Shown piece after piece: positions 28,627 to 40,482 of a DNA stretch of 64,000 bases. The DNA lies in the NCBI RefSeq assembly GCF_002929275.1, contig NZ_PJIK01000005.1, positions 62,001 through 126,000 on the forward strand, given 5' to 3'. This DNA is from Arthrobacter sp. ZGTC131 (GTDB taxonomy: Bacteria > Actinomycetota > Actinomycetes > Actinomycetales > Micrococcaceae). The number at the start of each line of letters is the position of its first letter. Within the stretch, counting starts at the first letter, position 1. The translations under genes and the position numbers were made by a program. The notes beneath the pieces were generated by a model, which saw only the letters and a list, made by a program, of their open reading frames with translations, was not told where the DNA came from and made no database searches.

Positions 28627-30579
28627 TCACCAGATGCTGACGCGTTCCTCCGGCGCCATCCACATTCCGTCCTGCTCCACGACGCCGAAGGCGGCGTGGA
28701 AGGAATCCAGGTTCTTGGCGATGGCGTTGGTGCGGAACTCATTGGGGGAGTGGGGGTCCGTGGCGAGCCGCCGGATGGCCTCCTCCGTACGGATGACCTG
28801 GCGCCAGCCCGCGGCCCAGGACGCGAAAAACCGCTGTTCGCCGGTCAGGCCGTCGAGGACCGGCGGCTCCTCCCCGTTGAGGCTCAGCCGGTAAGCCTTG
28901 TGGGCGATGGTGAGCCCGCCGAGGTCGCCGATGTTTTCACCGAGGGTGAGTTTTCCGTTGACGTTGTGCCCAGGGGCCGCATACGGAGAAAGGACCTCAA
29001 ACTGGGCCACGAGCCTGGTGGTCAGAGCCTCGAAGGCCTTGCGGTCGTCCTCGGTCCACCAGTTGCGGAGCTCACCGGTGCCGTCGAACTGCGAGCCCTG
29101 GTCATCGAAGCCGTGCCCGATCTCGTGGCCGATGACTGCTCCGATTCCGCCGTAGTTGACGGCGTCGTCCGCGTCCGCGGTGAAGAACGGCGGCTGGAGG
29201 ATGGCTGCCGGGAAGACGATCTCATTGAGCATCGGGTGGTAATACGCGTTGACCGTCTGCGGCGTCATCAGCCATTTGTTGTGGTCAACGGGCTTGCCCA
29301 CCTCGTCAAGGTGGCGGTCGACGTCGGCGTTGTGGGCCCGTTCGATGTTCCCCAGCAGGTCCGCGGGGTCGATCACCACTGCCGAGTAGTCGATCCACTC
29401 GTCGGGGAAACCGATCTTTGCCCGGAACGCCCCCAGTTTCCGGAGCGCCTCGGCCTTCGTGTCCTCGCCCATCCACTCAAGGCCGGTGATGCTCTCCCGG
29501 TACGCCTCGATCAGGTTCCCGACGAGGGTCTGCATGCGGGCCTTGTGGCCCTCCGGGAAGTGCCGGGCCACATAGATCTGGCCGACGGCCTCGCCGAGGG
29601 CCGCTTCGACGACGGCGACTCCGCGCTTCCAGCGGTCCTTGTTCCGCGGCGTGCCGCTGATCGTGGTGCCGTAGAACGCGAAGTTGGCGTCAACGAAAGC
29701 AGAGGACAGGTACGGGGCGGCCGAATTGATGACCCGCAGCGCCAGCCATTCCTGCCAGACAGGCAGGGATTCCGAGACCAGCAGGGCAGCGGCGCCGGCG
29801 AAGAAGTCCGGGGTGCTGACCACGATCTCCTGCCGCTTGTCCGCCTCGATGTCGGCCGCCTCGAACCAGGTGTCCAGCAACGGAAAGAGTTCGCTGGCCT
29901 CGTCGGCGGACTTCAGGTTGTAGGTCTTCTGCGGATCCCGGAGCGTGACGTTGTCCCAGTGGTGCGATGCCAGGGCCGTTTCCAAGGCCACCACGCGGGC
30001 GGCGGCACCTTCCGGGTCCGGAACGCCGGCCATGCCGAACATGGTGCCGACGTACCCGCGGTAGGACTGCACCAGTGGCGCGAACTTTTCTTCGCGGTAA
30101 TACGATTCGTCCGGGAGCCCCAGCCCGCCCTGGCCGGTGTAGAGCAGGACGCGTTCCGGGTTGCCGGCGTCCGGGGCAGGGTAAATGTAGAACAGGCCGG
30201 AAACGTCTGCGCGGAACAGCCTGCCGGCCAGCGCCAGCAGCTCGCCCACCGTGGCCGTGGCAAAGACCTCGGCCAACCGCCCGCGAATCGGGTCCATTCC
30301 CTTAGCTTCGACGGCGGCCTCGTCCATGAAGCTGTTGTAGAGATCGCCGATCTTGCGCTCAATCCCGCTGGCCTCGGCACCCTTGCCGGCCGCTTCCTCG
30401 ATGATTTCCCTGACCGCCAGCTCCGCGCCGTCTCGAAGGGCGGTGAAGGTTCCTTCCAGCGGGCGGTCGTCCGGGATCGTGGTGCTCTTGAGCCAGGCCC
30501 CGTTCACATGCTGGTACAGGTCATCCTGCGGCCTGACGCCGTGGTCGATGTTTGACAGGGCGATCCCCGAATTTGGCAC
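28627..30579 (-). CDS. M13 family zinc metallopeptidase
   Basis: Neprilysin-like (PepO-type) oligopeptidase, 650 residues. The catalytic zinc motif HEIGH is inside VIGHEIGHGFDDQG, and the third ligand is the Glu of LGENIGDLGG. The N-terminal M13_N helical domain has DDLYQHVNGAWL. No signal peptide is visible, so it is probably cytosolic. GTG 30579 is chosen because AAGGAG lies 5 nt upstream. The in-frame codon at 30636 would add an unsupported extension. Divergent to the leuA leader. Confidence 0.92.
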   Translation of the reverse strand: MPNSGIALSNIDHGVRPQDDLYQHVNGAWLKSTTIPDDRPLEGTFTALRDGAELAVREIIEEAAGKGAEASGIERKIGDLYNSFMDEAAVEAKGMDPIRGRLAEVFATATVGELLALAGRLFRADVSGLFYIYPAPDAGNPERVLLYTGQGGLGLPDESYYREEKFAPLVQSYRGYVGTMFGMAGVPDPEGAAARVVALETALASHHWDNVTLRDPQKTYNLKSADEASELFPLLDTWFEAADIEADKRQEIVVSTPDFFAGAAALLVSESLPVWQEWLALRVINSAAPYLSSAFVDANFAFYGTTISGTPRNKDRWKRGVAVVEAALGEAVGQIYVARHFPEGHKARMQTLVGNLIEAYRESITGLEWMGEDTKAEALRKLGAFRAKIGFPDEWIDYSAVVIDPADLLGNIERAHNADVDRHLDEVGKPVDHNKWLMTPQTVNAYYHPMLNEIVFPAAILQPPFFTADADDAVNYGGIGAVIGHEIGHGFDDQGSQFDGTGELRNWWTEDDRKAFEALTTRLVAQFEVLSPYAAPGHNVNGKLTLGENIGDLGGLTIAHKAYRLSLNGEEPPVLDGLTGEQRFFASWAAGWRQVIRTEEAIRRLATDPHSPNEFRTNAIAKNLDSFHAAFGVVEQDGMWMAPEERVSIW

Positions 30580-30695
30580 TGAGGCTCCTTCGATGACGGG
30601 CTGCTGCCGGCGCTGGCACCGGTGCAGCGTCTGCATGGTGGACGTTGCTGGAGGTGTTGCTCCTTCATCTTACGCACCCGTGTTACTGTGAAATG

Positions 30696-32572
<1,877 letters not shown>

Positions 32573-32582
32573 GCCTCGGAGC

Positions 32583-32614
32583 GGTGCGCCGCCGGCACGG
32601 TCCGGCGGCGCACC
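32583..32614 (+). terminator. leuA terminator
   Basis: Perfect 13-bp stem GGTGCGCCGCCGG / CCGGCGGCGCACC with loop CACGGT, 11 nt after the leuA stop. recO begins 49 nt further on. Confidence 0.75.
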
Positions 32615-32662
32615 TGAATCCCGGAAAGCAGGACTTTCCGGAAGACAGTGGGAAGATTAAGC

Positions 32663-33415
32663 GTGGTCCAACAGTCCTTTGCAGCGCGCGCCTACCGCGA
32701 TGACGCCGTAGTGCTCCGCACCCACAAGCTGGGCGAGGCCGACCGCATCATCACTCTGCTGACCAAGCATCACGGCCAGGTCAGGGCGGTGGCGAAGGGC
32801 GTCCGGCGCACAAGCAGCCGTTTCGGTGCACGCCTGGAGCCGTTCATGGTGGCGGACTTGCAGCTGATCTCCGGAAAGTCCCTGGACATTGTTACGCAGG
32901 CTGTGGCCAAGGGCGCGTACGGCGGGAATATCGCCGCCGATTACGGCCGGTACACAGTGGCCGCTGCCATGACCGAGACTGCCGAAAAGCTGACCGACGT
33001 TGACGGCGAAGCCGGGACAGCGCAATACAACCTTCTCGTCGGCGCCCTCGCGTCCCTGAGCCGGGGGGACCACACTCCGGAACTGATCCTGGACTCCTAC
33101 CTGCTGCGCGCCCTCTCCACCGGCGGCTGGGCACCCAGTTTTACCGGTTGCGCGCGGTGCGGCGCGGCCGGTCCGCACACGGCGTTCTCTGCGCCCCTGG
33201 GCGGCATGGTCTGCGGAGACTGCCGCCCGCCGGGCTCCCCGGCCCCCGCCGCGGAGACCGTGACGCTGCTGGGCGCGCTACTCACCGGGGACTGGGCGAC
33301 GGCGGATTCCTCGCTTCCGCTCCACCGGCGGGAGGCGGCGGGTCTCGTGGCCAGTTATCTGCAGTGGCATCTTGAGCGTGTCCTGAAATCCCTCAAACAT
33401 GTGGAGCGTACCTAA
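32663..33415 (+). CDS. recO: DNA repair protein RecO
   Basis: Recombination mediator that loads RecA in the RecFOR pathway, 250 residues. It has an N-terminal OB-fold ([19 protein letters not shown]) and a C-terminal helical domain with a zinc site formed by the CARCG and CGDC pairs. I chose GTG 32663 because GGAAG lies 7 nt upstream. GTG 32648 would add five residues and has GGAAG 4-5 nt upstream, so either is possible. uppS follows 2 nt after the stop, the conserved recO-uppS pair. Confidence 0.93.
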   Translation: MVQQSFAARAYRDDAVVLRTHKLGEADRIITLLTKHHGQVRAVAKGVRRTSSRFGARLEPFMVADLQLISGKSLDIVTQAVAKGAYGGNIAADYGRYTVAAAMTETAEKLTDVDGEAGTAQYNLLVGALASLSRGDHTPELILDSYLLRALSTGGWAPSFTGCARCGAAGPHTAFSAPLGGMVCGDCRPPGSPAPAAETVTLLGALLTGDWATADSSLPLHRREAAGLVASYLQWHLERVLKSLKHVERT

Positions 33416-33417
33416 CA

Positions 33418-34260
33418 GTGGCCTTGGGAAAGAAGACCAGCCCCGCACGGCGCCGGACCGATCCGGTGGTGCACCCCTATCCCCATCCTTCGGGAGCCAT
33501 ACCGCCCTCCATTCCAGGGGAGTTTGTGCCGGAACACGTGGCCATCGTGATGGACGGAAACGGCCGCTGGGCCAACCAGCGCGGCCTGCCCCGCATCGAG
33601 GGGCACAAGGCCGGGGAGCCGGCCCTCCTGGACGTCGTCGCCGGGGCCATCGAGCTGGGCATCAAATACGTCACGGTCTACGCATTTTCCACGGAGAACT
33701 GGCGGCGCTCTCCCGAGGAAGTCCGCTTCCTGATGGGATTTAACAAGGACGTGCTGCGGCGTCAGCGCAACCAGCTGGACGAGTGGGGCGTCCGGATCCG
33801 GTGGTCGGGGCGCCGGCCCAAGCTGTGGGGCTCGGTGATCCGTGAGCTGGAAGAGGCCGAGGAGTACACCGCCGGGAATAGCACATGCACGTTGACCATG
33901 TGTGTTAACTACGGCGGCCGTGCGGAGATAGCGGACGCGGTGTCCGCCATTGCGCAGGAGGTGGCCGCGGGCCGGCTCAAGCCCGGCGCAATCACGGAGA
34001 AAACCATCCAGAAGTACCTCGACGAACCGGACCTTCCCGACGTCGACCTCTTTCTGCGCAGCTCTGGCGAACAGCGCCTTTCCAACTTCATGCTGTGGCA
34101 GTCGGCGTACGCCGAATTCGTCTTCATGGACACCTTGTGGCCCGACGTCGACCGCCGCACCCTCTGGGATGCCGTGCTCGAGTACGCCCAGCGGGACCGT
34201 CGCTACGGCGGCGCAGTGGACGCGGCGCCGAAACCCGTGGACGCCACACAGCCAGGGTAG
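33418..34260 (+). CDS. uppS: Isoprenyl transferase (undecaprenyl diphosphate synthase family)
   Basis: Cis-prenyltransferase making the lipid carrier for peptidoglycan and teichoic-type polymers, 280 residues. The catalytic Asp is in [17 protein letters not shown] (about residue 46), with [10 protein letters not shown] and the C-terminal [13 protein letters not shown] substrate motifs. The start is GTG 33418, 2 nt after recO, probably translationally coupled. Actinobacteria often carry two such enzymes, so whether this one makes C50/C55 or a shorter product cannot be read from sequence. Confidence 0.93.
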   Translation: MALGKKTSPARRRTDPVVHPYPHPSGAIPPSIPGEFVPEHVAIVMDGNGRWANQRGLPRIEGHKAGEPALLDVVAGAIELGIKYVTVYAFSTENWRRSPEEVRFLMGFNKDVLRRQRNQLDEWGVRIRWSGRRPKLWGSVIRELEEAEEYTAGNSTCTLTMCVNYGGRAEIADAVSAIAQEVAAGRLKPGAITEKTIQKYLDEPDLPDVDLFLRSSGEQRLSNFMLWQSAYAEFVFMDTLWPDVDRRTLWDAVLEYAQRDRRYGGAVDAAPKPVDATQPG

Positions 34261-34285
34261 GGGTTCCTTCGATCCGCAGCCTTCG

Positions 34286-35290
34286 TCACGGGAGCTCCCC
34301 GCCGACGGGTCCGTCGCCGGCCGCGTACCCGCGGATCCACCTCGCCAGCCGCCGGTAGGCGTCTGCCCGGACCTCGGCGCGGGACAGGAACACGTCATGC
34401 AGGGCGCCGTCAATGCGCTCCACGGACACGCTCCGGCCGAGGGACAGGGCCCGGGTGGCGATCACATTGACGTCCAGCACGGCGTCGGTGCTGCGCATTG
34501 CTTCGGTCCAGATCATGCCGTTTTCGCTGGCACCGGACAGGAGGACCAGAATGGGGATGTCGATGCCGAGGCCCCGCGCGACCTTGGCGTGGCCGGCAAG
34601 AACGGCGCTGAGCCAGGCTGCGCGGACCGGAAACGCCATCGGCGGCCGGTAGGTGTCGTCCACGCTCCATTCGCCCTCGGCCGAGCTGCTGATGCTCCGC
34701 CAGTAGAAGCCCCGCTCCGGCAGCTTCAGCACTGCCTCTGGCCGTATCCGGGCAAGCGGTTCCACCATGGCCCAGGCGGCACGGCGGACCAACGTGCTGC
34801 CGTGCATTTCCAGCCACGGACTGTTCAGGACCAGCTGGGAAACGACGCCCGGATGCCGGCTCACCCACAGGGCGGCAACCAGACCTCCCGTGGAGTGGCC
34901 CATCAGGGCGAGGGACAGCGGCGCCTGCGGTCCGGACGCCGAGATCATCCCGATTGCGGTGCTGATTTCGGCGTCGTAGTTTCCCAAGTCTGCAACGTAC
35001 CCGCCGTGGGCATCGGGCTGAAGGCTGCGTCCGTGGTTGTGCATGTCGAGGGCAAAGAACTCGAAGCCCTGGCCGTCCCAGAATCGTGCCAGCTCAGTAT
35101 TGAAGAAGTAGTCGCTCCAGCCGTGGAGGAACATCACGGCACGGCGCCGGCCGGCCGGCCGGGAGCCGGTCCCCTCCCTCCGCGGGAGGAAACGGACGAG
35201 CGTCGCGGTGCGCGTGACACCGTCACTGCCCGTGGCAGCGAAGGCGCTGGACTGGAAGTCCGCGCCGAGGATGTCACTCTGCCATTCCAT
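34286..35290 (-). CDS. Alpha/beta hydrolase (lysophospholipase-like)
   Basis: 334-residue serine hydrolase: oxyanion segment MFLHGWSDYFF, nucleophile elbow MGHSTGGL and a final catalytic His in DGALHDVFLS. The order fits the hydrolase_4 / monoacylglycerol-lipase-like group. No signal peptide, so cytosolic. The true substrate is unknown. The start is ATG 35290. Convergent with uppS and divergent to pyrD. Confidence 0.85.
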   Translation of the reverse strand: MEWQSDILGADFQSSAFAATGSDGVTRTATLVRFLPRREGTGSRPAGRRRAVMFLHGWSDYFFNTELARFWDGQGFEFFALDMHNHGRSLQPDAHGGYVADLGNYDAEISTAIGMISASGPQAPLSLALMGHSTGGLVAALWVSRHPGVVSQLVLNSPWLEMHGSTLVRRAAWAMVEPLARIRPEAVLKLPERGFYWRSISSSAEGEWSVDDTYRPPMAFPVRAAWLSAVLAGHAKVARGLGIDIPILVLLSGASENGMIWTEAMRSTDAVLDVNVIATRALSLGRSVSVERIDGALHDVFLSRAEVRADAYRRLARWIRGYAAGDGPVGGELP

Positions 35291-35417
35291 GCCACCAGCC
35301 TAGACTTCCGCCGCGCCGCCGTGGCTTGGGTCACGGCCACCAACGCGGTGTGCCGTGGCCGGGCGCTTGTGTCGGGCCGGGTTTGGTCTGCACCGCCCGA
35401 GACGGAAAACTAGAGGC

Positions 35418-36491
35418 ATGCGCGTATATCCCACATTCTTCAGGCTGGCCTTTTCATGGATGGACGCGGAACGCGCCCACAAAATCGGGTTCAAAGGCAT
35501 CCGGCTGGCCCACACCACCGGCGCGGGCCGCCTGCTGGAGCGGTTTACCGCTCCTCCGGCGTCGCTGCAGACTACTGCCCTCGGCATGACGTTTCCGTCG
35601 CCATTCGGCCTCGCGGCCGGCTTCGACAAAGAGGGGCACGGAATCGAGGCGCTGACCGAACTCGGCTTCGGCCACGTCGAGGTGGGAACCATCACGGGCC
35701 GTGCCCAGCCTGGTAACGAGAAGCCCCGGCTGTTCAGGCTCACCGAGGACCGAGCGGTCATCAACCGGATGGGATTCAACAACGACGGCGCCGCCGCCGT
35801 GGCGCCCCGGCTCAAGTCCGCCCGCGCCGCGCTTCAGCTCCGGCACCCCAAGGTCCGTCCCGTGATCGGCGTGAACATCGGCAAAAGCAAGGCGGTGGAG
35901 CTCGACGACGCCGTCGAGGACTACCTCATCAGCGCCCGCAGCCTGGCGCCGGCTGCGGACTATCTCGTGGTGAACGTCAGTTCGCCGAACACACCGGGGC
36001 TTCGGCTCCTGCAGAACGTGGACACTCTGCGGCCGCTGCTGAAGGCCGTGGGGGAGGAAGCAGACAAGTCGGCCGGACGCCACGTTCCGCTGCTGGTCAA
36101 GATTGCGCCCGACTTGAGCGATGAAGACATCGACGACGTAGCCCGGCTTGCGCTGGACCTGGGCCTGGACGGCATCATCGCCACGAATACCACCATCGGA
36201 CGTGCCGGGCTCTCGTCATCCGCGGAAAAAGTCGAGGGCTGCGGTGCGGGCGGGCTGTCCGGCGCGCCCTTGAAGGGCCGCTCGCTGGAAGTGCTTCGCC
36301 GGCTGAAGGCGGCAACCGCGGGCAGGCTCGCCCTGATCTCCGTCGGCGGGGTGGAGACGTTCGAGGATGTCCAGGACCGGCTGGACGCCGGCGCAACCCT
36401 GGTCCAGGGTTACACCGCCTTCCTCTACGAGGGGCCGTTCTGGGCAGCCCGCATCAACAGGCAGCTGGCTAAGAGCCGTCGCGCCGCGTAA
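35418..36491 (+). CDS. pyrD: Quinone-dependent dihydroorotate dehydrogenase
   Basis: FMN enzyme oxidising dihydroorotate to orotate in pyrimidine synthesis, 357 residues. It is class 2 by its hydrophobic N-terminal helix region and catalytic Ser in VNVSSPNTPGLR. FMN phosphate-binding VGTITGRAQPG and the C-terminal GGVETFEDV segment are present. The start is ATG 35418 (MRVYPTFFRLAF). The in-frame ORF extends upstream to 35355, but the extension is Arg/Gly-rich and unlike the family. The gene stands alone, not in a pyr operon, and a strong hairpin follows. Confidence 0.95.
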   Translation: MRVYPTFFRLAFSWMDAERAHKIGFKGIRLAHTTGAGRLLERFTAPPASLQTTALGMTFPSPFGLAAGFDKEGHGIEALTELGFGHVEVGTITGRAQPGNEKPRLFRLTEDRAVINRMGFNNDGAAAVAPRLKSARAALQLRHPKVRPVIGVNIGKSKAVELDDAVEDYLISARSLAPAADYLVVNVSSPNTPGLRLLQNVDTLRPLLKAVGEEADKSAGRHVPLLVKIAPDLSDEDIDDVARLALDLGLDGIIATNTTIGRAGLSSSAEKVEGCGAGGLSGAPLKGRSLEVLRRLKAATAGRLALISVGGVETFEDVQDRLDAGATLVQGYTAFLYEGPFWAARINRQLAKSRRAA

Positions 36492-36523
36492 CCTGGCCGG
36501 ACCTGAACGCAGCATGCATTAAC

Positions 36524-36562
36524 GCAGCAGCCCCCGGCGGTAACTACGCCGGGGGCTGCTGC
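36524..36562. terminator. Bidirectional terminator between pyrD and DUF3043 gene
   Basis: Perfect 16-bp stem GCAGCAGCCCCCGGCG / CGCCGGGGGCTGCTGC with a 7-nt loop, located between convergent genes. Confidence 0.85.
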
Positions 36563-36619
36563 ACTCTGGAGGGTCCGGGGCCGGTCCTCAGAAAGGGCCA
36601 GCCTGGAGGAACGGTTTGA

Positions 36620-37222
36620 TCAGGACGGGTACTGCCCGCGCTGGACTTGGGGCTTGGGCAGGCGGAGCTTCCGGAACTGCAGGGAGCGCATCGAGCCGTA
36701 CCAGACGGTGCCGCGCTCCACCTCGCCGAACTTTTCGGTGAGCCGCTTGCGGAGCTTGCGGGAGAGGATGAACACGTCCACGAAGACGGCCAGGAACATG
36801 ACCCAGAATCCGCCGAGGACGTAGATCATCTGCTCACTCGTGGACGGGACCACCAACGAGATGATGACGAACACCAGCGCGCCGAACATGAGGTACTCGC
36901 CCAGGCTGAAGCGCGCATCCACGTAGTCGCGGGCAAAGCGCTTCTGGGGCCCCTTGTCACGGATCGGCAGGAACTTCTCGTCGCCCGTATCCATGGCCTG
37001 GCGCATCTTGAGGCGCTGGTCCGCGATGGCAGCACGCTCTGCCGCCTTGGAGGCCTTGCGGTCCTCGGGCACAAGGGGGCGCTTGCGGGCAGCCTCCTGA
37101 GCCTTGCGCTTGGGCGTGGGGGCGCCCTTGCCCAAAGCTTCACTCTGGGCCGCTGCCTGGGCAGCCTGCTGGTCTACTACGTCCTGCGCCGTTGGCGCTT
37201 CCTTTTTACGTCCGAACACCAC
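36620..37222 (-). CDS. DUF3043 domain membrane protein
   Basis: Conserved actinobacterial protein, 200 residues. The N-terminus is basic and charged (FGRKKEAPTAQ, many Lys/Arg/Ala), followed by two close hydrophobic helices (MFGALVFVIISLVVPS; MIYVLGGFWVMFLAVFVDVF) and a basic C-terminal tail, so a two-pass membrane protein. Function unknown. The start is GTG at 37222 (GTG 37219 is adjacent), with AAGG about 9 nt upstream. The longer frame to 37810 runs antisense through the dipeptidase gene and is rejected. Confidence 0.82.
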   Translation of the reverse strand: MVFGRKKEAPTAQDVVDQQAAQAAAQSEALGKGAPTPKRKAQEAARKRPLVPEDRKASKAAERAAIADQRLKMRQAMDTGDEKFLPIRDKGPQKRFARDYVDARFSLGEYLMFGALVFVIISLVVPSTSEQMIYVLGGFWVMFLAVFVDVFILSRKLRKRLTEKFGEVERGTVWYGSMRSLQFRKLRLPKPQVQRGQYPS

Positions 37223-37349
37223 AACAGAATACCTTGCAGGACTCGGCCCACCGTCATGCCGGCGGGCAGGCAGCACGTGCCTCGGACTGGCGCCTGGCAG
37301 TCCGGAACCGCGGTTTGCTGTGGTGTGTGACACAGGTAGTGTTTGGGCC

Positions 37350-38780
37350 ATGACTCCATCACCAGCGGCGACCCCGCAAGAGATCGGTGACCCAGTGGCG
37401 GGCGTCGACTCCGACGCCCTGCGCAGCGCCGTCAGTGCATCCTTTGATTCCACGGTTGCCCACTTGAAGGATCTGGTCAGTGTTCCGGGCATAGCATGGC
37501 CAAGTTTCGATCCCGCGCCGCTGGACCGCAGTGCCGAGGCCGTCGCTGCCCTCGTCCGGAACGCCGGTATTGCCGACGTCCGTATCCTGCGGTGCAACAA
37601 GGAAGACGGCACGCCCGGGGGACCGGCCGTGGTGGCGCGCCGGGAGGCTGCGGAAGGCAAGCCGACCATCCTGCTGTATGCACACCATGATGTCCAGCCG
37701 CCGGGGGATGAGGCGCTGTGGGATTCCGAGCCCTTTACCGCCGTCGAACGTGGCGGCCGGCTGTACGGCCGCGGCGCCGCGGATGACAAAGCCGGGATCA
37801 TGGCCCACATCGCCGCCTACGGGGCCGTGACGCAGGTGCTCGGCGACGATTTCGGGCTCGGCGTCACCCTGTTCTTCGAGGGAGAGGAAGAAGCCGGCTC
37901 GCCGACATTCCGGACATTTCTTGAAACCCACCGCGAACTGCTCCGTGCGGACGTCATCGTGGTGGCTGACTCCAGCAACTGGAAGGTGGGCGTTCCGGCG
38001 CTCACCACCAGCCTCCGCGGGCTGATCGACGGAACCGTCGAGGTGCAGGTGCTCGACCACGCCGTGCACTCGGGAATGTTCGGCGGACCGGTGCTGGATG
38101 CGCCCACGCTGCTGTCACGGCTCATTGCCACGCTGCACGACGCTGAGGGAAATGTGGCCGTGGCCGGGCTGGTCAGCCGGGACGACGTTGACGTCGATCT
38201 CACCGAAGCGGAATACCGCGCCGACGCCTCCGTGCTCGACGGCGTCCAGCTCGCCGGGAGCGGCACCATCGCATCCCGCCTGTGGACCAAACCGGCGCTG
38301 TCCATCATCGGCTTCGACGCGCCGGCCGTGGATGTCGCCTCCAACACACTGCTTCCCAGGGCCCGCGCCAAGTTCAGCCTGCGCCTGGCCCCCGGCCAGG
38401 TCCCGTCCGAGGCAATGGAGGCGGTCCGGAAGCATGTCGAGCGCAACGCGCCGTTCGGAGCGAAAGTGGTCTTCACGCCGGGGGAGAGCGGCAACGCGTT
38501 CCAGACGGACACAAGCTCCGCTGCCGCGGGGTTCGCACTCTGGGCACTCGGGGAAGCCTGGGGGGTGCCGGCCGTGGAGATGGGCATCGGCGGTTCCATC
38601 CCGTTCATATCCGACCTGACAGACGTGTACCCGGCTGTCCAGATTCTCGTGACGGGAGTTGAGGACCCGGATTCGCGGGCGCACTCCGCCAACGAATCCC
38701 TGCACCTGGAGGACTTCCGGAACGCCGTCCTCGCCGAAGCGCTCCTGCTGGCCCGGCTCAATGCCGAAGATATGCGCTGA
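37350..38780 (+). CDS. M20 family dipeptidase
   Basis: Zinc peptidase of the ArgE/DapE/CPG2 (M20) family, 476 residues. The first metal ligand region is LLYAHHDVQPPG, the bridging Asp is in GRGAADDKAG, and the Glu pair is in FEGEEEAGSP. The dimerisation lid domain sits between about residues 215 and 330. The protein cleaves small peptides or N-acyl amino acids, and the exact substrate is unknown. The start is ATG 37350, with weak upstream AGG. Divergent to the DUF3043 gene. Confidence 0.9.
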   Translation: MTPSPAATPQEIGDPVAGVDSDALRSAVSASFDSTVAHLKDLVSVPGIAWPSFDPAPLDRSAEAVAALVRNAGIADVRILRCNKEDGTPGGPAVVARREAAEGKPTILLYAHHDVQPPGDEALWDSEPFTAVERGGRLYGRGAADDKAGIMAHIAAYGAVTQVLGDDFGLGVTLFFEGEEEAGSPTFRTFLETHRELLRADVIVVADSSNWKVGVPALTTSLRGLIDGTVEVQVLDHAVHSGMFGGPVLDAPTLLSRLIATLHDAEGNVAVAGLVSRDDVDVDLTEAEYRADASVLDGVQLAGSGTIASRLWTKPALSIIGFDAPAVDVASNTLLPRARAKFSLRLAPGQVPSEAMEAVRKHVERNAPFGAKVVFTPGESGNAFQTDTSSAAAGFALWALGEAWGVPAVEMGIGGSIPFISDLTDVYPAVQILVTGVEDPDSRAHSANESLHLEDFRNAVLAEALLLARLNAEDMR

Positions 38781-39023
38781 CATCAGGAACTGGCGGTTCG
38801 GGGCCCCGGCGGATGGGTCCCGGCGGCGAAACCGCGGAACTTCGGCAGCGCCCGGAGAGCCGCCGGAGACGGCGCGGGAACAAGTCCGGGAAGGCTTCGG
38901 TTACGTCTTTAGTTAGAGCTACAGGCGTGATCGACGTAGCATGTAGCTATAGCCCATACCGTTTCCGTAGGGGCAGGCACCGTGCAAGCGGGGCCGCCAG
39001 GACAGTCGTTAGAAGGTAGGCCA

Positions 39024-39413
39024 ATGAGCACTACGACCAATGAAAACAGCACCGAACCCACCGGTACGGCCAGTGACGAACTGGCGAGCCACGAGGTTCA
39101 GCTGACCGACGTTGCAGCAGGAAAGGTCCGCAGCCTCCTTGAGCAGGAAGGCCGCACAGACCTCCGTCTCCGCGTTGCCGTACAGCCGGGCGGCTGCTCC
39201 GGCCTGATTTACCAGCTTTACTTCGACGAGCGCCTCCTTGAGGGAGACGCTGTTCGCGACTACGACGGTGTCGAGGTCGTCGTCGACAAGATGAGCGTGC
39301 CCTACCTCAGCGGCGCCAGCATTGACTTCGAAGACACCATCTCCAAGCAGGGCTTCACCATCGACAATCCCAATGCCGGCGGATCCTGCGCATGTGGTGA
39401 TTCCTTCCACTAA
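39024..39413 (+). CDS. erpA: Iron-sulfur cluster insertion protein ErpA
   Basis: HesB/IscA-type A-type carrier of 129 residues that delivers Fe-S clusters to apo-enzymes. It has the three conserved Cys, one in GGCSGL and two in GSCACGDSFH. ATG 39024 with GAAGG about 10 nt upstream. The 243-bp stretch upstream (38781-39023) holds an AGCTACA...TGTAGCT inverted repeat (38917-38948) near a plausible promoter. It lies ahead of the cytochrome oxidase genes, consistent with supplying Fe-S/heme-dependent respiration. Confidence 0.92.
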   Translation: MSTTTNENSTEPTGTASDELASHEVQLTDVAAGKVRSLLEQEGRTDLRLRVAVQPGGCSGLIYQLYFDERLLEGDAVRDYDGVEVVVDKMSVPYLSGASIDFEDTISKQGFTIDNPNAGGSCACGDSFH

Positions 39414-39440
39414 CGGGCACTTTTGCCCCTTCTAGACCGT

Positions 39441-39474
39441 TGTGGCGGCGTCGGTGACAACCGGCGCCGCCACA
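39441..39474 (+). terminator. erpA terminator-like hairpin
   Basis: Perfect 10-bp stem TGTGGCGGCG / CGCCGCCACA, lengthened by inner CGG/CCG pairing, 27 nt after the erpA stop. Confidence 0.65.
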
Positions 39475-39599
39475 CTGGTCAGACATGTGGGCGAAATCCC
39501 GCGGGGGGCGGTAAGCTCTACACCGAGTAGTAAAACTTTTAGTGTGCCCGGGAAGCTTCATGCCGCCTTGGCAACAGCAACAAGTAGGAAGGGCCGTCT

Positions 39600-40472
39600 G
39601 TGAGTTCGCAGAACCGAACCGGCAGCCGACGCAAAACGATCACCTCGATCTCTGGCTTGGCAATTGCCGGCGCGTTGGTTTTGACTGGATGTTCGCCAGA
39701 GGTAACGAAGGGGTGGCTGCCCACCGAGCGTGGCACCACCAATCACACTGACCGCATCATGGACCTCTGGGTCAACTCATGGATTGCCGCCCTCGTGGTG
39801 GGCATCATCACCTGGGGACTCATCGTCTGGTGCATCGTCGCCTACCGGCGCCGCAAGGGGACCGTGGGCTTCCCGCGGCAGACCAGCTTCAACCTCCCCC
39901 TCGAGGTCTTCTACCTGACCATCCCGCTCTTCATGGTGCTGGTGTTCTTCTACTTCACCGACCGTGACCAGCAGGCCATTGATGACCGCTCCAAGCCCGC
40001 CGACGTCGTTGTCGACGTCCGTGGCAAGCAGTGGGCCTGGGACTTCAACTACAAGCAGGGCGACGTCGTCACCGAAGACGTCCACGAGGCCGGCGTCCAG
40101 GCGCACCTTACCGGCAAGGAACTGGACAAGGAAAAGCTGCCCACGCTCTACCTGCCGGTCAACAAGTCCGTTGATCTCGAACTGAACTCCCGCGACGTCA
40201 TCCACTCCTTCTGGGTTCCGGCATTCCTGCAGAAGCGGGACATGATCCCGGGCAAGACGAACTACATCCGGTTCACGCCCACCAAAGAGGGAACCTACGA
40301 CGGCAAGTGCGCCGAACTCTGCGGTGAATACCACTCCGAAATGCTGTTCCGCGTGAAGGTGGTGTCCGAGTCCGAATTCCAGGCTCACCTGACCCAGCTG
40401 CGCCAGGACGGCAACACGGGCCTGCTCGGCGAAGAGTACGACCGCAACCCGAACCTGAACGAAACAAAGTAA
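39600..40472 (+). CDS. ctaC: Cytochrome c oxidase subunit II (lipoprotein)
   Basis: CuA-containing subunit of aa3 oxidase that accepts electrons from the bc1-bound cytochrome c. 290 residues: basic N-terminus, lipobox LVLTGC with Cys31, two more transmembrane helices, and a periplasmic cupredoxin domain carrying the CuA motif C-x3-C-x3-H-x2-M ([12 protein letters not shown] near residues 237-248). GTG 39600 follows AGGAAGGG. First gene of ctaC-ctaD-ctaF. Confidence 0.95.
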   Translation: MSSQNRTGSRRKTITSISGLAIAGALVLTGCSPEVTKGWLPTERGTTNHTDRIMDLWVNSWIAALVVGIITWGLIVWCIVAYRRRKGTVGFPRQTSFNLPLEVFYLTIPLFMVLVFFYFTDRDQQAIDDRSKPADVVVDVRGKQWAWDFNYKQGDVVTEDVHEAGVQAHLTGKELDKEKLPTLYLPVNKSVDLELNSRDVIHSFWVPAFLQKRDMIPGKTNYIRFTPTKEGTYDGKCAELCGEYHSEMLFRVKVVSESEFQAHLTQLRQDGNTGLLGEEYDRNPNLNETK

Positions 40473-40482
40473 GGGGAGCGAC

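Noticed and set aside
28585-30555. 656-residue plus-strand ORF
   Set aside because: Antisense to the M13 peptidase, whose zinc motifs are clear; no domain recognised in the antisense frame.
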